A DNA stretch of 42,056 nucleotides. Source: a virus. A program made the position numbers and the translations under genes. Under the pieces are notes generated by a model. The model saw nothing but the letters and a program-made list of their open reading frames with translations, was not told where the DNA came from and did not search any database. Below are positions 23,267 through 32,122 of this stretch, piece by piece; position 1 is the first letter of the stretch; each line of letters starts with the position of its first letter. Where the stretch lies: IMG/VR virus record IMGVR_UViG_3300030106_001115, positions 2,327 through 44,382 of that record, one strand, 5' to 3'.

Positions 23267-25551
23267 TACCGTCTCCCATCTGGTCTGAGGTTTAAACGAA
23301 GATCACCCAGTGTCCAATTCAGATCGGCAGAATCACTTTGAATCCGTACAACCGCTTGGCGGCCTCGAGCCCTCATAAAAGATTGTTGCGTAGAGCCAAT
23401 AACAGTGCTCGTAGAGTTCGTGGTCAGTGATTCAAGAGGAAAGTTGCGTGTTTTTATGACGTAATCCACTGACCCACTGGTATCACCACTGGTATCATTC
23501 AACCGAACGTCAGGAATCAGTTTGTCTACAAACATAAATTGTTCGCCGTCACCAAGGTCAAAGTCGGCAGACTCAATAAAACAGTTCATAGCACTGCCAT
23601 CATCGTTCTGACCGGATTCGTGAGAATAGATGAACTCAGAGCTACTGGCAGATCCCGCACCTCTTGGATTGTCATGAACCCCTAAGTCCACCCACGCCGT
23701 TCTTGCCAAGGTTCCAATGTCCCAAGTTCCCTCAACATGATTAAATTTAACGTATTTGTCGATTTCTTCGGAGCTTGCTGATGCGTAAAACCAGAAGACC
23801 TCATCAAAAAGTTTGTTTGACGCTGCAAAGAATTTAAAGTTCTGAGCTGTATTAATATTTGAGAACACATGATCTAGGACCGTGCATGGTATGACCTGCA
23901 ATCGACCAGCGTATACATAGAAGTTGTTACGGCCCATCCAGAAAGTACGGTCCCCCACAGTCACAGCGGCGTTGAAACCTATAATCGACGTATTACTAGC
24001 GACAAGCGCAAAAGAAAAGATATCGTCTGGACCAACAAACCGCATGGCGTGAAGGTTAACGTCCGTCCAAATCAATATCTCTTGTCGTGTTTTGACAGCA
24101 GTAATAATCTCTGATCCAGCCGACAAACGAACGCCGCCAGCCGTGTTCGTAACTGTAGGCGTCCAGTTAAACGGATCTTCTTGATCAGACCAACGCACTT
24201 CAAGTAAGTCTTGTTGCGTAGAACCTCGAGGATTACAGCCAAAACAAACTACATGACGGTCTGTTGTGGAGATCATTGTCTTACGAACAATCGTAGGTGC
24301 GTCTGACGCGCCAGACTGTGACGCAAGACTCGTTGCTCTTGCGCTCACGCCCAAAGTTCGATCCCAATAGTAAATCGTGCCGTCGAACGCATTGAAGATA
24401 AGGTCTTCACCCCAGTTGTCTTGGGACCAAAGACGGATGTTTGAACCTTCGTCTGTCGTTATGTTTGCGGCCTCGCCCCATCCTACGAAGGCGTTTGCTT
24501 CTTTAACAGGAGCGTCATCGTCATGCGCTGCCGCCGTCGTACCACGAACGCCACGAACCACTCCAGCGTTTATGGTGTTTGTGCTTTTGCCTGTATATTG
24601 AACAAGCTCATTGTCAATCAACATAAGACCAACAAACGTCACACTCGCACCACTGCTGCCGGCGGCAGCCGTTGTACTGTCCGCGCCACGTGTAAGGTCG
24701 GAAAGAACATTTGAGTTATTGTTGCCATACTCAATCTTCTCGCTACCAACCAAAATCGTTCCTTTGGCTGGAAATGACGAAGAGTTCGTAAGAGGTATTG
24801 ATGTGCTTACGTCGGTTATATTCGCAGATAACGTTGTAGAAGCTGTTTCAAAATCTGTTGCAGAGGTTAGAGAAAAAGACGTAACAGAGTTGTTAATCGC
24901 GCCATCAAGCGTTGTCTCGGAGAAAGAACTGTTATACCCGCTCCATAGACCAGCGCCCCAACCTTTGCCAGGAACCACAACTCCTAGACCCGCACTGATC
25001 TGATATGCCGCAACAACAGAAGACCCACCCCCAGCTGTACTGCCAGAAGATGCACTGCCCGTTGTCGTCACCGTATAGGTGTTTGAGTTAACCACGGTAA
25101 TCTCAAACTCAAGGTTTATCTGAGCCGCCGTAATTCCATCCGTTGTTGTTGCCCCAGATATCGTGACAAAGTCACCTGTTCGAGCACCGTGGTTTGTGTC
25201 TGTGATGGTGATCACACTGCTACTAGAAGAACCCGTCGTAATCGGGTTCGACCCTAGTGTCTGTGTACGTCTCAAGGGCGTTATGTCATGAAACGTGCCA
25301 CCTTCCTCTATAAAAAACTTTTTTTCTGTACCAACGCCCATAAACTTTGAAGCGTCTAACGCAGAAAAAGTATGAAGAGACCGGGTCGTACCCGTTACTG
25401 AATTTGAACTAATTTTCTGCCAGCCACCCATTTTCTCGGGGCGCCCCTTACGGAAGCGTATAAGGTTAGAATCAAACCAACCATTCTCAGCGGCATACGA
25501 TGTCGATTCTTTATTTATCCCCGGCTTAAAAGTAATCTTGGTCAGTGGCAT
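23266..25551 (-). CDS. Modular neck/tail protein (761 aa)
   Basis: The N-terminus PLTKITFKPGINKESTSY followed by NLIRFRKGRPEKMGGWQ is a widespread marker of a podovirus tail/neck protein that functions like T7 gp12 or P22 gp10 (tail tube/nozzle; by analogy). Residues 104-182 form a beta insert (TDTNHGARTGDFVTI ... NSNTYTV ... GGG) of the FCCH-like type, also present in the protein at 32123-32626. Two further repeats (about 265-296 and 308-340) share the pattern E-x-x-x-Y-x-G...L-x-x-x-x-RG. The remaining C-terminal half looks like a beta propeller. The late-operon position, before the fibre genes, fits a tail tube or nozzle. Confidence 0.75.
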   Translation of the reverse strand: MPLTKITFKPGINKESTSYAAENGWFDSNLIRFRKGRPEKMGGWQKISSNSVTGTTRSLHTFSALDASKFMGVGTEKKFFIEEGGTFHDITPLRRTQTLGSNPITTGSSSSSVITITDTNHGARTGDFVTISGATTTDGITAAQINLEFEITVVNSNTYTVTTTGSASSGSTAGGGSSVVAAYQISAGLGVVVPGKGWGAGLWSGYNSSFSETTLDGAINNSVTSFSLTSATDFETASTTLSANITDVSTSIPLTNSSSFPAKGTILVGSEKIEYGNNNSNVLSDLTRGADSTTAAAGSSGASVTFVGLMLIDNELVQYTGKSTNTINAGVVRGVRGTTAAAHDDDAPVKEANAFVGWGEAANITTDEGSNIRLWSQDNWGEDLIFNAFDGTIYYWDRTLGVSARATSLASQSGASDAPTIVRKTMISTTDRHVVCFGCNPRGSTQQDLLEVRWSDQEDPFNWTPTVTNTAGGVRLSAGSEIITAVKTRQEILIWTDVNLHAMRFVGPDDIFSFALVASNTSIIGFNAAVTVGDRTFWMGRNNFYVYAGRLQVIPCTVLDHVFSNINTAQNFKFFAASNKLFDEVFWFYASASSEEIDKYVKFNHVEGTWDIGTLARTAWVDLGVHDNPRGAGSASSSEFIYSHESGQNDDGSAMNCFIESADFDLGDGEQFMFVDKLIPDVRLNDTSGDTSGSVDYVIKTRNFPLESLTTNSTSTVIGSTQQSFMRARGRQAVVRIQSDSADLNWTLGDLRLNLRPDGRR

Positions 25552-25553
25552 AA

Positions 25554-26135
25554 TTAAGATCCGAGTTCAGGCCAATCATACAGAATACCAGACTTGGTGA
25601 CCTTGCCGTCACTATCCGTTGTCGATGTAAGAAACAACGCTTCCACAGCCGCTGTGTCCGCAGCGTTATCAATGGCTGTTTCCATCGCGGTAGCCTTGGT
25701 GCGGATGGCGTCACGCCATGTTTGAACATTGGAAGGCACAGCCGTTCCCTTGTCAGCTTTCCTCACTATCGCCCAATCAGTTTGAAAAAGAAGTGATTCT
25801 TGTTGCCTCTTTACTTCATTTTTAAGATTATTCTTAACGCCAAGCGTTACTAACTGGTTGCCGTCAATATCAAGCACGGCATTTCCGTCTTTATCGACTT
25901 CATTTACATCAGTCAGTGATTTAGCTGTTGAGGCAACGGTTCCATCCTCATTATGCGAGGACGAATAAAGCCGCTGGTCGGGAAACGGCTGCATTACAAT
26001 TTCAGAAATACCCGCTGCTTTTTTCTCGTCTTCAGACCAAATTTGCCAGTTTTTAGGCTGTAAAATGCCGTCCGCATCTCTCCATGCGCGTCCTGGTCTG
26101 ATTGTTTGACCATTAACTCTGTATACTGTGGTCAT
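25554..26135 (-). CDS. Tfa/DUF4376-like tail-fibre accessory protein (193 aa)
   Basis: The N-terminal part (VYRVNGQTIRPGRAWRDADG) is a small beta domain. The C-terminal half, LLFQTDWAIVRKADKGT then WRDAIRTKATAMETAI, has the Trp-rich wording of tail-fibre assembly (Tfa) and DUF4376-type proteins, which chaperone or cap the fibre tip. It lies immediately downstream of the adhesin gene (25-base gap containing AAGGAGA), the usual order for fibre-chaperone pairs. Function is inferred from family and position. Confidence 0.65.
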   Translation of the reverse strand: MTTVYRVNGQTIRPGRAWRDADGILQPKNWQIWSEDEKKAAGISEIVMQPFPDQRLYSSSHNEDGTVASTAKSLTDVNEVDKDGNAVLDIDGNQLVTLGVKNNLKNEVKRQQESLLFQTDWAIVRKADKGTAVPSNVQTWRDAIRTKATAMETAIDNAADTAAVEALFLTSTTDSDGKVTKSGILYDWPELGS

Positions 26136-26160
26136 TATCGTATCTCCTTATCGCGCTTTA

Positions 26161-28737
26161 TTACTTTGCTCTGTTATTTACAGCAAACGGGGATTCTGCA
26201 AATGCTAAATATATAAAAGTCTCACCATCTGCATTTGTTGTCTGTTCTGCGCCCTTGAGTTTGAAACCTGTTGCTGTAAAATCAACTGCAAAAGTTCCTA
26301 CGGTTGCTTCTTTATGATTTTCATTTGCTAACAGGTTTGAATTGCTGGCTTGAGGGTTAACTACATTTGATCTTTTATTATCATAAATTACCCAAGGTCT
26401 GCTACTTGTGCTTGCATTTTTTATCATTAGCCAAGCGGGTTTAAATCCAGTGCCACCATCATCAACAATTATATTAGGATGAGTACTTCCCCCTCCAGTA
26501 TATTTACCCGCCGCACAAACATTAGGAGTCCTTGCCCACGCATACATTATTACGTCTTGGCTGGATGGGTTACATCCACTAGTGCTAGCAACAAAGGTTA
26601 TTTGAGTTGTAGATACTGCATTTATTCGTGACGCGCCACTTGCCGCATCCCCTTTATTTAAATACATACGTGAGTTGCCGCTATGCCCTAATGACACATG
26701 GAAAATTTCCCAATCGTCACCAGCTTCTAAATTTTTACAAAATATAACATCAGGTGACCAACTAAATGGATTAGCTAAAGTTTGTGTAGAACTAGAACCA
26801 TTTCCCGTGTATCGAATTACTCCAAACCCTGATGTGTTATTTCCACTTGCGCGTTTTGGATATATATTACTTGTTGTCAATGTGCTTGTGTTGGCTGAAC
26901 CATCAATCATAATTGAATTATTAGTGGGACTTGCACCGCCAGAGTTGTCTGCCGTAGGCGCACCACCAGCCTTCCAACACCACCCGACATAAGTGTGACC
27001 TGAGACATTAGACTTAAAATCAGAAGCATTGTGAACAAGAGTAAATCCGTCAGCAGGGGTTGCTCCATTAGTGAACGCAGTCAATTCGCGGGAAGAATTT
27101 TGTGCATCGGAAAGATTTGAACTAACTCCTTTTTGAACGCCCCTGACAGAGTCAAAAAGAACATGGTCAAATGCGTAAGTTCCACTTCTATTTTTTAGCC
27201 AGACAAAGTCTGGTTGCATATCGCTGTTTCCGATTAATGTGATCGCTTGGGTGCCACTATTGCCCGTGTATAAAACATTTTGAAAATATACACTTGAATC
27301 GGTTACAGTCGGCTCTGCCATTGTGGCTGTACTGTAATCACCAAAACCAGTTGGCGGTGTTTTTGCATATGCTGTTTGACCAAAATTAAAATTGTTATCT
27401 GCGCTGTTGTATACACGTACCCCTAAAATGTACGCACCTGCTGGTAAAGTAAAAACTGGGTTATTTCCATTCGCAGGATCGCCGGTATAGCCAGTAGAGC
27501 CATCAGTCCATTCAACAGTGTCTTCGCTTGCATCAAAAAAACCTCCCCACATTTTTCCAGTAGCTAGATCTAATGCACAACAAAGTCTGTCAGTAGATTG
27601 ATTCCATGTGCGCGAACCTGAAAAAACATCGTGGTTTGCATTGCTCGATCCGTCTAATTCTCTAAGCCTATTAGTACCCTCTTGCATCACACCATAGACA
27701 CTAATTCCTCCAGATCCTCCTAAATTCAAACCGCCAGTAATATCAGAATCTGCTGGAATAAAACCAAAGCCGCTGTCTTGGTCGCCCGTTTGCATTTCAA
27801 AATAAACTTTAGTTGTTTCACTTCCACCCACACGAAAGGGTTGTGTCATAAAAGATGTTACGCTTGAAGATGAATTAGATGCTGTAAGATTTCCATTTTT
27901 AAAGGTTACGCTTGAATAATTATTTAGCGGATTAAAAGTTGGAAAATTTCCAATATTATTATCAGCATCATTTGTGCAAGTGTCGGTAACTTGATTGCTT
28001 TGCGGTGATCCTCCACCTACAGCCCAATGACGACCAACGCCACTCGTATCCGCTCCAATGCCACTTGCATCTTGCCCAGAACCTGTTTGTTTAAACTGAA
28101 GATAAAATCCATTTGTGCCAAAAGTTAAACCTGATACATCAATTGGAATCCATAGGCCTTCATCATTAAATTCTCCGAAACTTGTTGGCGTAAGTATTTG
28201 CCCGTCAATCTGCACAACTTCTGCTAGATAAGCACTTAAAAATCTACTAGCACTTAAAAAGTATCTTCCAATGTTGTTTTGATCTGTGTGTGTCCATCGA
28301 CCCACATTCGAAGCACCAGTATTAACATTTGTCCCAAAATCAGTAATTTCTACACCATTAACGTACATCTTCATTGTCGCAGTATCTCTCGCACACACGA
28401 TATGATACCACGCTGTCGTGTCACGAAAAACTTGTGTAGTGACTAACATATACTTTGTAGCATTGCTGTCGTTTATAACCCATTGCAATCTGTCACTAGA
28501 ATCAAAATCAAGAGATTCTACGTTGTTGCCCCCATCTGGACCTGTATCAAAAATTTTCTGTTGATCACCTAGTTTTGCTCTTTTAACCCAAAATGAACGT
28601 GTGTAAGTATTTCTGTTTCCTGAACTGCTAAAACTTTGTGTAAAGAAATCTGCTGATCCATCAAGATAAATTGAGTCCTCAACAACGTACCCCGTTGCTC
28701 CCGCAGAACCAAAGAACGCTGGTGACCATATAGGCAT
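26161..28737 (-). CDS. LamG-type tail fibre/adhesin (858 aa)
   Basis: Residues about 20-200 form a concanavalin/LamG-like beta sandwich (SFWVKRAKLGDQQKIFDTG, WYHIVCARDTATMKMYVNGV, YLAEVVQIDGQILTP). Residues about 270-460 resemble a SPRY-like second domain. The last 380 residues contain about three related units of the form GF-x-P-x-x-x-x-x-KN ... W ... YD ... R, a C-terminal receptor-binding architecture I know from cyanophage fibres (DUF7483-like). There is little trimeric-fibre shaft sequence. The gene looks distinctly more AT-rich than its flanks (sampled by eye), pointing to exchange of a host-range module. It probably binds surface glycans. Confidence 0.75.
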   Translation of the reverse strand: MPIWSPAFFGSAGATGYVVEDSIYLDGSADFFTQSFSSSGNRNTYTRSFWVKRAKLGDQQKIFDTGPDGGNNVESLDFDSSDRLQWVINDSNATKYMLVTTQVFRDTTAWYHIVCARDTATMKMYVNGVEITDFGTNVNTGASNVGRWTHTDQNNIGRYFLSASRFLSAYLAEVVQIDGQILTPTSFGEFNDEGLWIPIDVSGLTFGTNGFYLQFKQTGSGQDASGIGADTSGVGRHWAVGGGSPQSNQVTDTCTNDADNNIGNFPTFNPLNNYSSVTFKNGNLTASNSSSSVTSFMTQPFRVGGSETTKVYFEMQTGDQDSGFGFIPADSDITGGLNLGGSGGISVYGVMQEGTNRLRELDGSSNANHDVFSGSRTWNQSTDRLCCALDLATGKMWGGFFDASEDTVEWTDGSTGYTGDPANGNNPVFTLPAGAYILGVRVYNSADNNFNFGQTAYAKTPPTGFGDYSTATMAEPTVTDSSVYFQNVLYTGNSGTQAITLIGNSDMQPDFVWLKNRSGTYAFDHVLFDSVRGVQKGVSSNLSDAQNSSRELTAFTNGATPADGFTLVHNASDFKSNVSGHTYVGWCWKAGGAPTADNSGGASPTNNSIMIDGSANTSTLTTSNIYPKRASGNNTSGFGVIRYTGNGSSSTQTLANPFSWSPDVIFCKNLEAGDDWEIFHVSLGHSGNSRMYLNKGDAASGASRINAVSTTQITFVASTSGCNPSSQDVIMYAWARTPNVCAAGKYTGGGSTHPNIIVDDGGTGFKPAWLMIKNASTSSRPWVIYDNKRSNVVNPQASNSNLLANENHKEATVGTFAVDFTATGFKLKGAEQTTNADGETFIYLAFAESPFAVNNRAK

Positions 28738-30209
28738 TATGCAAACGCCAACTGTGCGGCGCCTAACTGAATGGACCCGCTTGCTTTGACTACATACGGT
28801 ACAACGTCAACGGCTGACGCCGCCGTTGAAATTGTCAATCCCGCACCACCTGCCGTTTCGTAATCGGTGCCAAGAGCAAGCGTTCTGCTTCCCGTTCCAT
28901 CTTGAATAATAATGATGAACCCAGACTGACCAACAGCTTCCGTTGAGGGGTTGGCAAGCGTCACGTTGCCAGTAAATGTCAGGATAAAGTTCTGATAGGT
29001 TTGGAAGTCAAGAGTGGTGCTTCCAGTAGCGTTCGCCGTTTCCGTCGATCCAATCGCCGCATGGCTAAAATTGGTTAGCTGATTCTCATCGATAGAGAAC
29101 GCTATGTTACTGCCAACCGTTGACCCTTGTCCGAACACAAGGTCATCGGCTGAGTCATCTAGTGCTATGTAAAAATCTTGAGCATTACCGTCAAAGACAA
29201 GCTTTGAATCAACTTCTGCACCATCTCCCAATGTTACAGAGTCGTCGTCCATGGTAAGTATGGAGTTCGTTCCTACAGTGGAACCTACACCGATTACGAA
29301 TTTATCGGCACTATCGTCTAGTCCAACATAGAAATCTTTCGCGTTGCCGTCATAAACGATCTTGGTATCAGCCTCCGCGCCGTCACCAATCGTAACAGCA
29401 TCATCGTCTATCGTCATAACACCGTTCGTTCCAACGGCAGATCCCACGCCGACCACCAACTTATCGGCGCTATCGTCTAGGCCCACGTAGAAATCCTTTG
29501 CGTTGCCGTCAAAAACAAGTTTCGTGTCTTCAGCCGTGCCGTCACCTATGGTTACCGCCGCTGCTGGGAACACCACAGCTTGGTTTTCATCTATGGATAC
29601 GGCTGGCGTTGTGCCAACAACGGAACCTGAACCGATTACAAGATCGTCCGCAGAGTCATCCAGGCCAATGTAAAAGTCCTGTGCGTTTCCATCAAAAACA
29701 ATCTTAGTGTCCTCGGCAGTGCCGTCACCTATCCGCAGAGCATCCGACACATACAAACTTGCAAACGCATCCGTGACTGCTGCTCCAGATCCCGCGCCAT
29801 CACAAAAGACAACTGCCGTGTGACCATTCGGTATGGTTATGTTAGCGCCAGATCCTTGCGATATGATCACAGAGTACGGCCCACTAGAACCAGAGTCCGT
29901 CGTCGCGTTGATAAAGATAAAATATGCTGTCGTTGTATTTGGAGCTACAGTAACCGTATTGTTAGCACCAAGCGCCCCTGTGAACTTTATGACACGAAAC
30001 ATGCCATCTTGAAGGTTCTCTGTTCCAGCGTCGGGAGACGCCTCTCGAACCGTTAGCGTGTGGGTAGTGCCGGTTAACCCAACAGCCTTAAATGACGCTA
30101 TGCGGTCTAGAAGATCCAAGTTGTGGTTAGTAGTTGTTCCCCAAGCACCGGACTGCTCACCAGAGCCGATTTTCTCAATGCCAAAGTTTGTTGTAAATGA
30201 AGATGCCAT
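28737..30209 (-). CDS. Tail-fibre/structural protein with four ~53-residue repeats (490 aa)
   Basis: The conserved N-terminus (FGIEKIGSGEQSGAWGTTTN) attaches such proteins to the virion in many marine phages. Residues 160-379 hold four tandem units starting at IGDG (160, 221, 274) and LGDG (327), each with [VF]DGNAxDFY and LDDSADxLV, spaced 61, 53 and 53 residues. The acidic, glycine-rich repeat suggests a beta-solenoid or calcium-binding shaft. The C-terminal domain (TLDFQTYQNFILTFTGNVTL) is a typical phage-fibre cap. The gene directly precedes the LamG adhesin, with overlapping ATG/TAA, so the two may form one fibre assembly. Confidence 0.75.
   Translation of the reverse strand: MASSFTTNFGIEKIGSGEQSGAWGTTTNHNLDLLDRIASFKAVGLTGTTHTLTVREASPDAGTENLQDGMFRVIKFTGALGANNTVTVAPNTTTAYFIFINATTDSGSSGPYSVIISQGSGANITIPNGHTAVVFCDGAGSGAAVTDAFASLYVSDALRIGDGTAEDTKIVFDGNAQDFYIGLDDSADDLVIGSGSVVGTTPAVSIDENQAVVFPAAAVTIGDGTAEDTKLVFDGNAKDFYVGLDDSADKLVVGVGSAVGTNGVMTIDDDAVTIGDGAEADTKIVYDGNAKDFYVGLDDSADKFVIGVGSTVGTNSILTMDDDSVTLGDGAEVDSKLVFDGNAQDFYIALDDSADDLVFGQGSTVGSNIAFSIDENQLTNFSHAAIGSTETANATGSTTLDFQTYQNFILTFTGNVTLANPSTEAVGQSGFIIIIQDGTGSRTLALGTDYETAGGAGLTISTAASAVDVVPYVVKASGSIQLGAAQLAFA
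29073..29732 (-). repeat. Tandem coding repeats of the fibre shaft
   Basis: Four divergent copies of a roughly 159-base unit (first spacing 183 bases) encode the IGDG...DGNAxDFY...LDDSADxLV blocks. The last two copies and the second are closest to each other. Repeat number could change by unequal recombination and alter fibre length. Confidence 0.85.
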
Positions 30210-30219
30210 CGTACCGTCC

Positions 30220-30681
30220 TTATGCTGCTATCTGTGTCCAGTTGGGCGTCTGAGACGCATCAATCTCGCTGAAGTTTGAGGTCTGAGAGTTATCTATGCT
30301 ACTCCATACTACCGCATTACTAACCAGACCAGCAGCAGAAACTCCTTCTACAGAAAAACTAAAGTTGACTTGAGCCGAACCTATACTAGTTGCGGCAGAA
30401 ATTCCAGATGGAGAAAGAATAGAATTTGTTATTAACGTTGGACTACCCACCGCGCTGGCAGCGGATACGCCCGTTACACTTACGTTTGATACACCTGTCG
30501 CAGTTGCCGTTCCTATCGCGCTGGCGGCAGAAACACCCGTTACACTGATTGATACGGGAAGACTTACCGTAGCGGTGCCTATTGCACTGGCGGCAGAAAC
30601 ACCTGTAACCTCAACCGGAGATGGACTGTTCCAAGCTCCAGAGTTCCAAGCGCCTCTATTCCATCCAGTGATCGATGTCAT
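30220..30681 (-). CDS. Repeat-rich small fibre-like protein (153 aa)
   Basis: ATG 30681 forms a TGATG junction with the upstream stop; an overlapping TTG at 30684 is less likely. After an N-terminal WNRGAWNSGAWNS stretch, the body consists of about five copies of VTGVSAASAIGTATV, roughly 22 residues apart, some degenerate (SPSGISAATSIGSAQV). The pattern suggests a short beta-solenoid or stacked-strand fibre. The C-terminus contains DASQTPNWTQIAA, with a tandem DNSQTSNF/DASQTPNW repeat typical of phage minor structural proteins. Confidence 0.75.
   Translation of the reverse strand: MTSITGWNRGAWNSGAWNSPSPVEVTGVSAASAIGTATVSLPVSISVTGVSAASAIGTATATGVSNVSVTGVSAASAVGSPTLITNSILSPSGISAATSIGSAQVNFSFSVEGVSAAGLVSNAVVWSSIDNSQTSNFSEIDASQTPNWTQIAA
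30307..30609 (-). repeat. Imperfect ~66-base repeats encoding VTGVSAASAIG units
   Basis: Copies begin near 30609, 30540, 30477, 30411 and 30351 on the - strand. The DNA of the first three is nearly identical (gcggcagaaacacc..gt-type segments on the + strand), the last two diverged, implying stepwise expansion. Confidence 0.75.
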
Positions 30682-31187
30682 CAACTAATCCTGATAATTG
30701 CGTTATTCGCATCATTAGCGGGATATTGAATGGTAAAATCACCCGCACTGGAAGACTTGTCGCCACCAAAGTTAATGACCGCTACTGCTGGATCTGCTGC
30801 GTGATTAGTGGTGGAGCCTGTGCCTGCGGAAGAAAGTGTTGAATTATAAATCAAAGCTCCCCTGGCACTTGAAATCGTAGAGGACGAAAACGTAGTGTCC
30901 GCGAAATCTACGAAAGCTGTAGGAACAGCAGAACTGTTATCGGCAAGTCCGATGGTCACACTAGACAATGTGGCACCCCCCGCAGAGTAGTTCGTGCCAG
31001 ATACCTCGTTACTAGTAGTGTACCCAGTAGTATCGGCATCAATAGACGCACTATTCGTAAACATTGCCACTTTAAAAGTGTCCGCAGATATCGTGCTAGA
31101 CGCTCTAGTATGAGCAGTTAAACGATGTATCCCAGCAAGTATCTCACGTTTGAAGGTTCCGCACATTGCGGAGTCACCAATAGCCAT
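30681..31187 (-). CDS. Conserved structural protein (168 aa)
   Basis: Strong ribosome-binding site TAAGGAGG nine bases before ATG 31187, itself overlapping the upstream TAA. The sequence begins MAIGDSAMCGTFKREILAGI and continues with beta-rich, Ser/Thr/Ala-rich segments (FADTTFSSSTISSARGALIY, INFGGDKSSSAGDFTI). The family is familiar from marine phage structural clusters and includes no enzymatic motif. The highly efficient ribosome-binding site suggests many copies per virion, e.g. a tail or head-surface protein. Confidence 0.75.
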   Translation of the reverse strand: MAIGDSAMCGTFKREILAGIHRLTAHTRASSTISADTFKVAMFTNSASIDADTTGYTTSNEVSGTNYSAGGATLSSVTIGLADNSSAVPTAFVDFADTTFSSSTISSARGALIYNSTLSSAGTGSTTNHAADPAVAVINFGGDKSSSAGDFTIQYPANDANNAIIRIS

Positions 31188-31477
31188 TACAACCTCCTTA
31201 TGATCTCAGCCATGTCCTCATGGCCCTGTTGTTTCATCAGAGCCCAGATCGTAGTTCTCTCGCTCTGCGCCATTCTCTCCATGTAGAAGATCAGTATCTC
31301 CTTCAGTCGATCTCGGTGCGCTATAGCTTGTTCTTTAATAACAGGCGGCGCTGTATCAGAAACAACCATAATCTTATTCATAGCCATCTCAGCCATCTCT
31401 TCAGGCGAGTGACCTCGGTTCGTAGAGGTGAAAACGAACGGGCTTGCGATCTCGGTTGTCGAATCACTATCAAACAT
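31187..31477 (-). CDS. Conserved helical late protein (96 aa)
   Basis: The product has an N-terminal flexible segment (SPFVFTSTNRGHSPEEMAEM) then two long helices (VIKEQAIAHRDRLKEILIFY, MERMAQSERTTIWALMKQQG). Related small helical proteins are found between adaptor and fibre genes in marine podo-like phages; the function is not known. TAATG junctions occur at both ends. Confidence 0.75.
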   Translation of the reverse strand: MFDSDSTTEIASPFVFTSTNRGHSPEEMAEMAMNKIMVVSDTAPPVIKEQAIAHRDRLKEILIFYMERMAQSERTTIWALMKQQGHEDMAEIIRRL

Positions 31478-32121
31478 TATGACACGTCCCTTCTCAGACG
31501 ATCATAACGATACTGATCTCGAGTCTGAAGACCCTCGCCCAAGTTCTTTATCCACTGTAAGGACTCTTGAAACCTAGCGTTATAAAGCTGCAATAAGTCC
31601 GCTTCACCTTTCATGAACGTGTACGCCTCTACTAGGCTTCCGTATAGAAGAGCAAGCTCGGCATTGTTGCCCAGGTAACTTGTTCCGTCTCCAGAGGCTG
31701 TTATCGAAACAGGACGGAAGAAGTAGTGGAGCTCTACATTATAGTTCGCATCTGGCGTCGGAGATAAGAGGAAGCTCTGGTCGTTCCAATCTGCATAATA
31801 CAACGGCAGTCCAGTAGTGGCTGGGTTAGGGTTATAGTCCTGCAAAAAAGTAACTTGTTTATATAAAAGAAATTTGTTTTCAGAACTGCTGATCACACTC
31901 AGAGAGTTTTGCGCTAAAAAATCACTAGGCTTGGACAAGTATTTGTTGCCAGATGTCGTTACGCCAGACGCATTCTTCCTGAATACATCAAGCTGCGCTT
32001 CTTTTAAGATTCTTTCCTCTGCATTCAGGATAAACCTGCTTAACTGACTAACGAAGGTCGTTTCCGTATTCTGCGTATAATCCTGTATCGCCGTCTTTAG
32101 CGTAGTAAATGTATATGCCAT
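31477..32121 (-). CDS. Head-tail adaptor-like protein (214 aa)
   Basis: ATG 32121 (MAYTFTTLKTAIQDY) is one base after the upstream TAA; an in-frame GTG at 32130 would overlap it. The helical N-terminus (TTFVSQLSRFILNAEERILK) and the following beta region (LPLYYADWNDQSFLLSPTP, VELHYFFRPVSI) match the general layout of podovirus adaptor/tail-tubular A proteins that sit under the portal. Homology is judged by remembered wording only. It is part of the connector block 31187-33528. Confidence 0.75.
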   Translation of the reverse strand: MAYTFTTLKTAIQDYTQNTETTFVSQLSRFILNAEERILKEAQLDVFRKNASGVTTSGNKYLSKPSDFLAQNSLSVISSSENKFLLYKQVTFLQDYNPNPATTGLPLYYADWNDQSFLLSPTPDANYNVELHYFFRPVSITASGDGTSYLGNNAELALLYGSLVEAYTFMKGEADLLQLYNARFQESLQWIKNLGEGLQTRDQYRYDRLRRDVS

Positions 32122-32122
32122 G

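Noticed and set aside
29073-29732. Regular repeats that could suggest a CRISPR array
   Set aside because: The units are long (about 159 bases), diverged, in frame, and encode protein blocks of a fibre; there are no short identical direct repeats with unique spacers.
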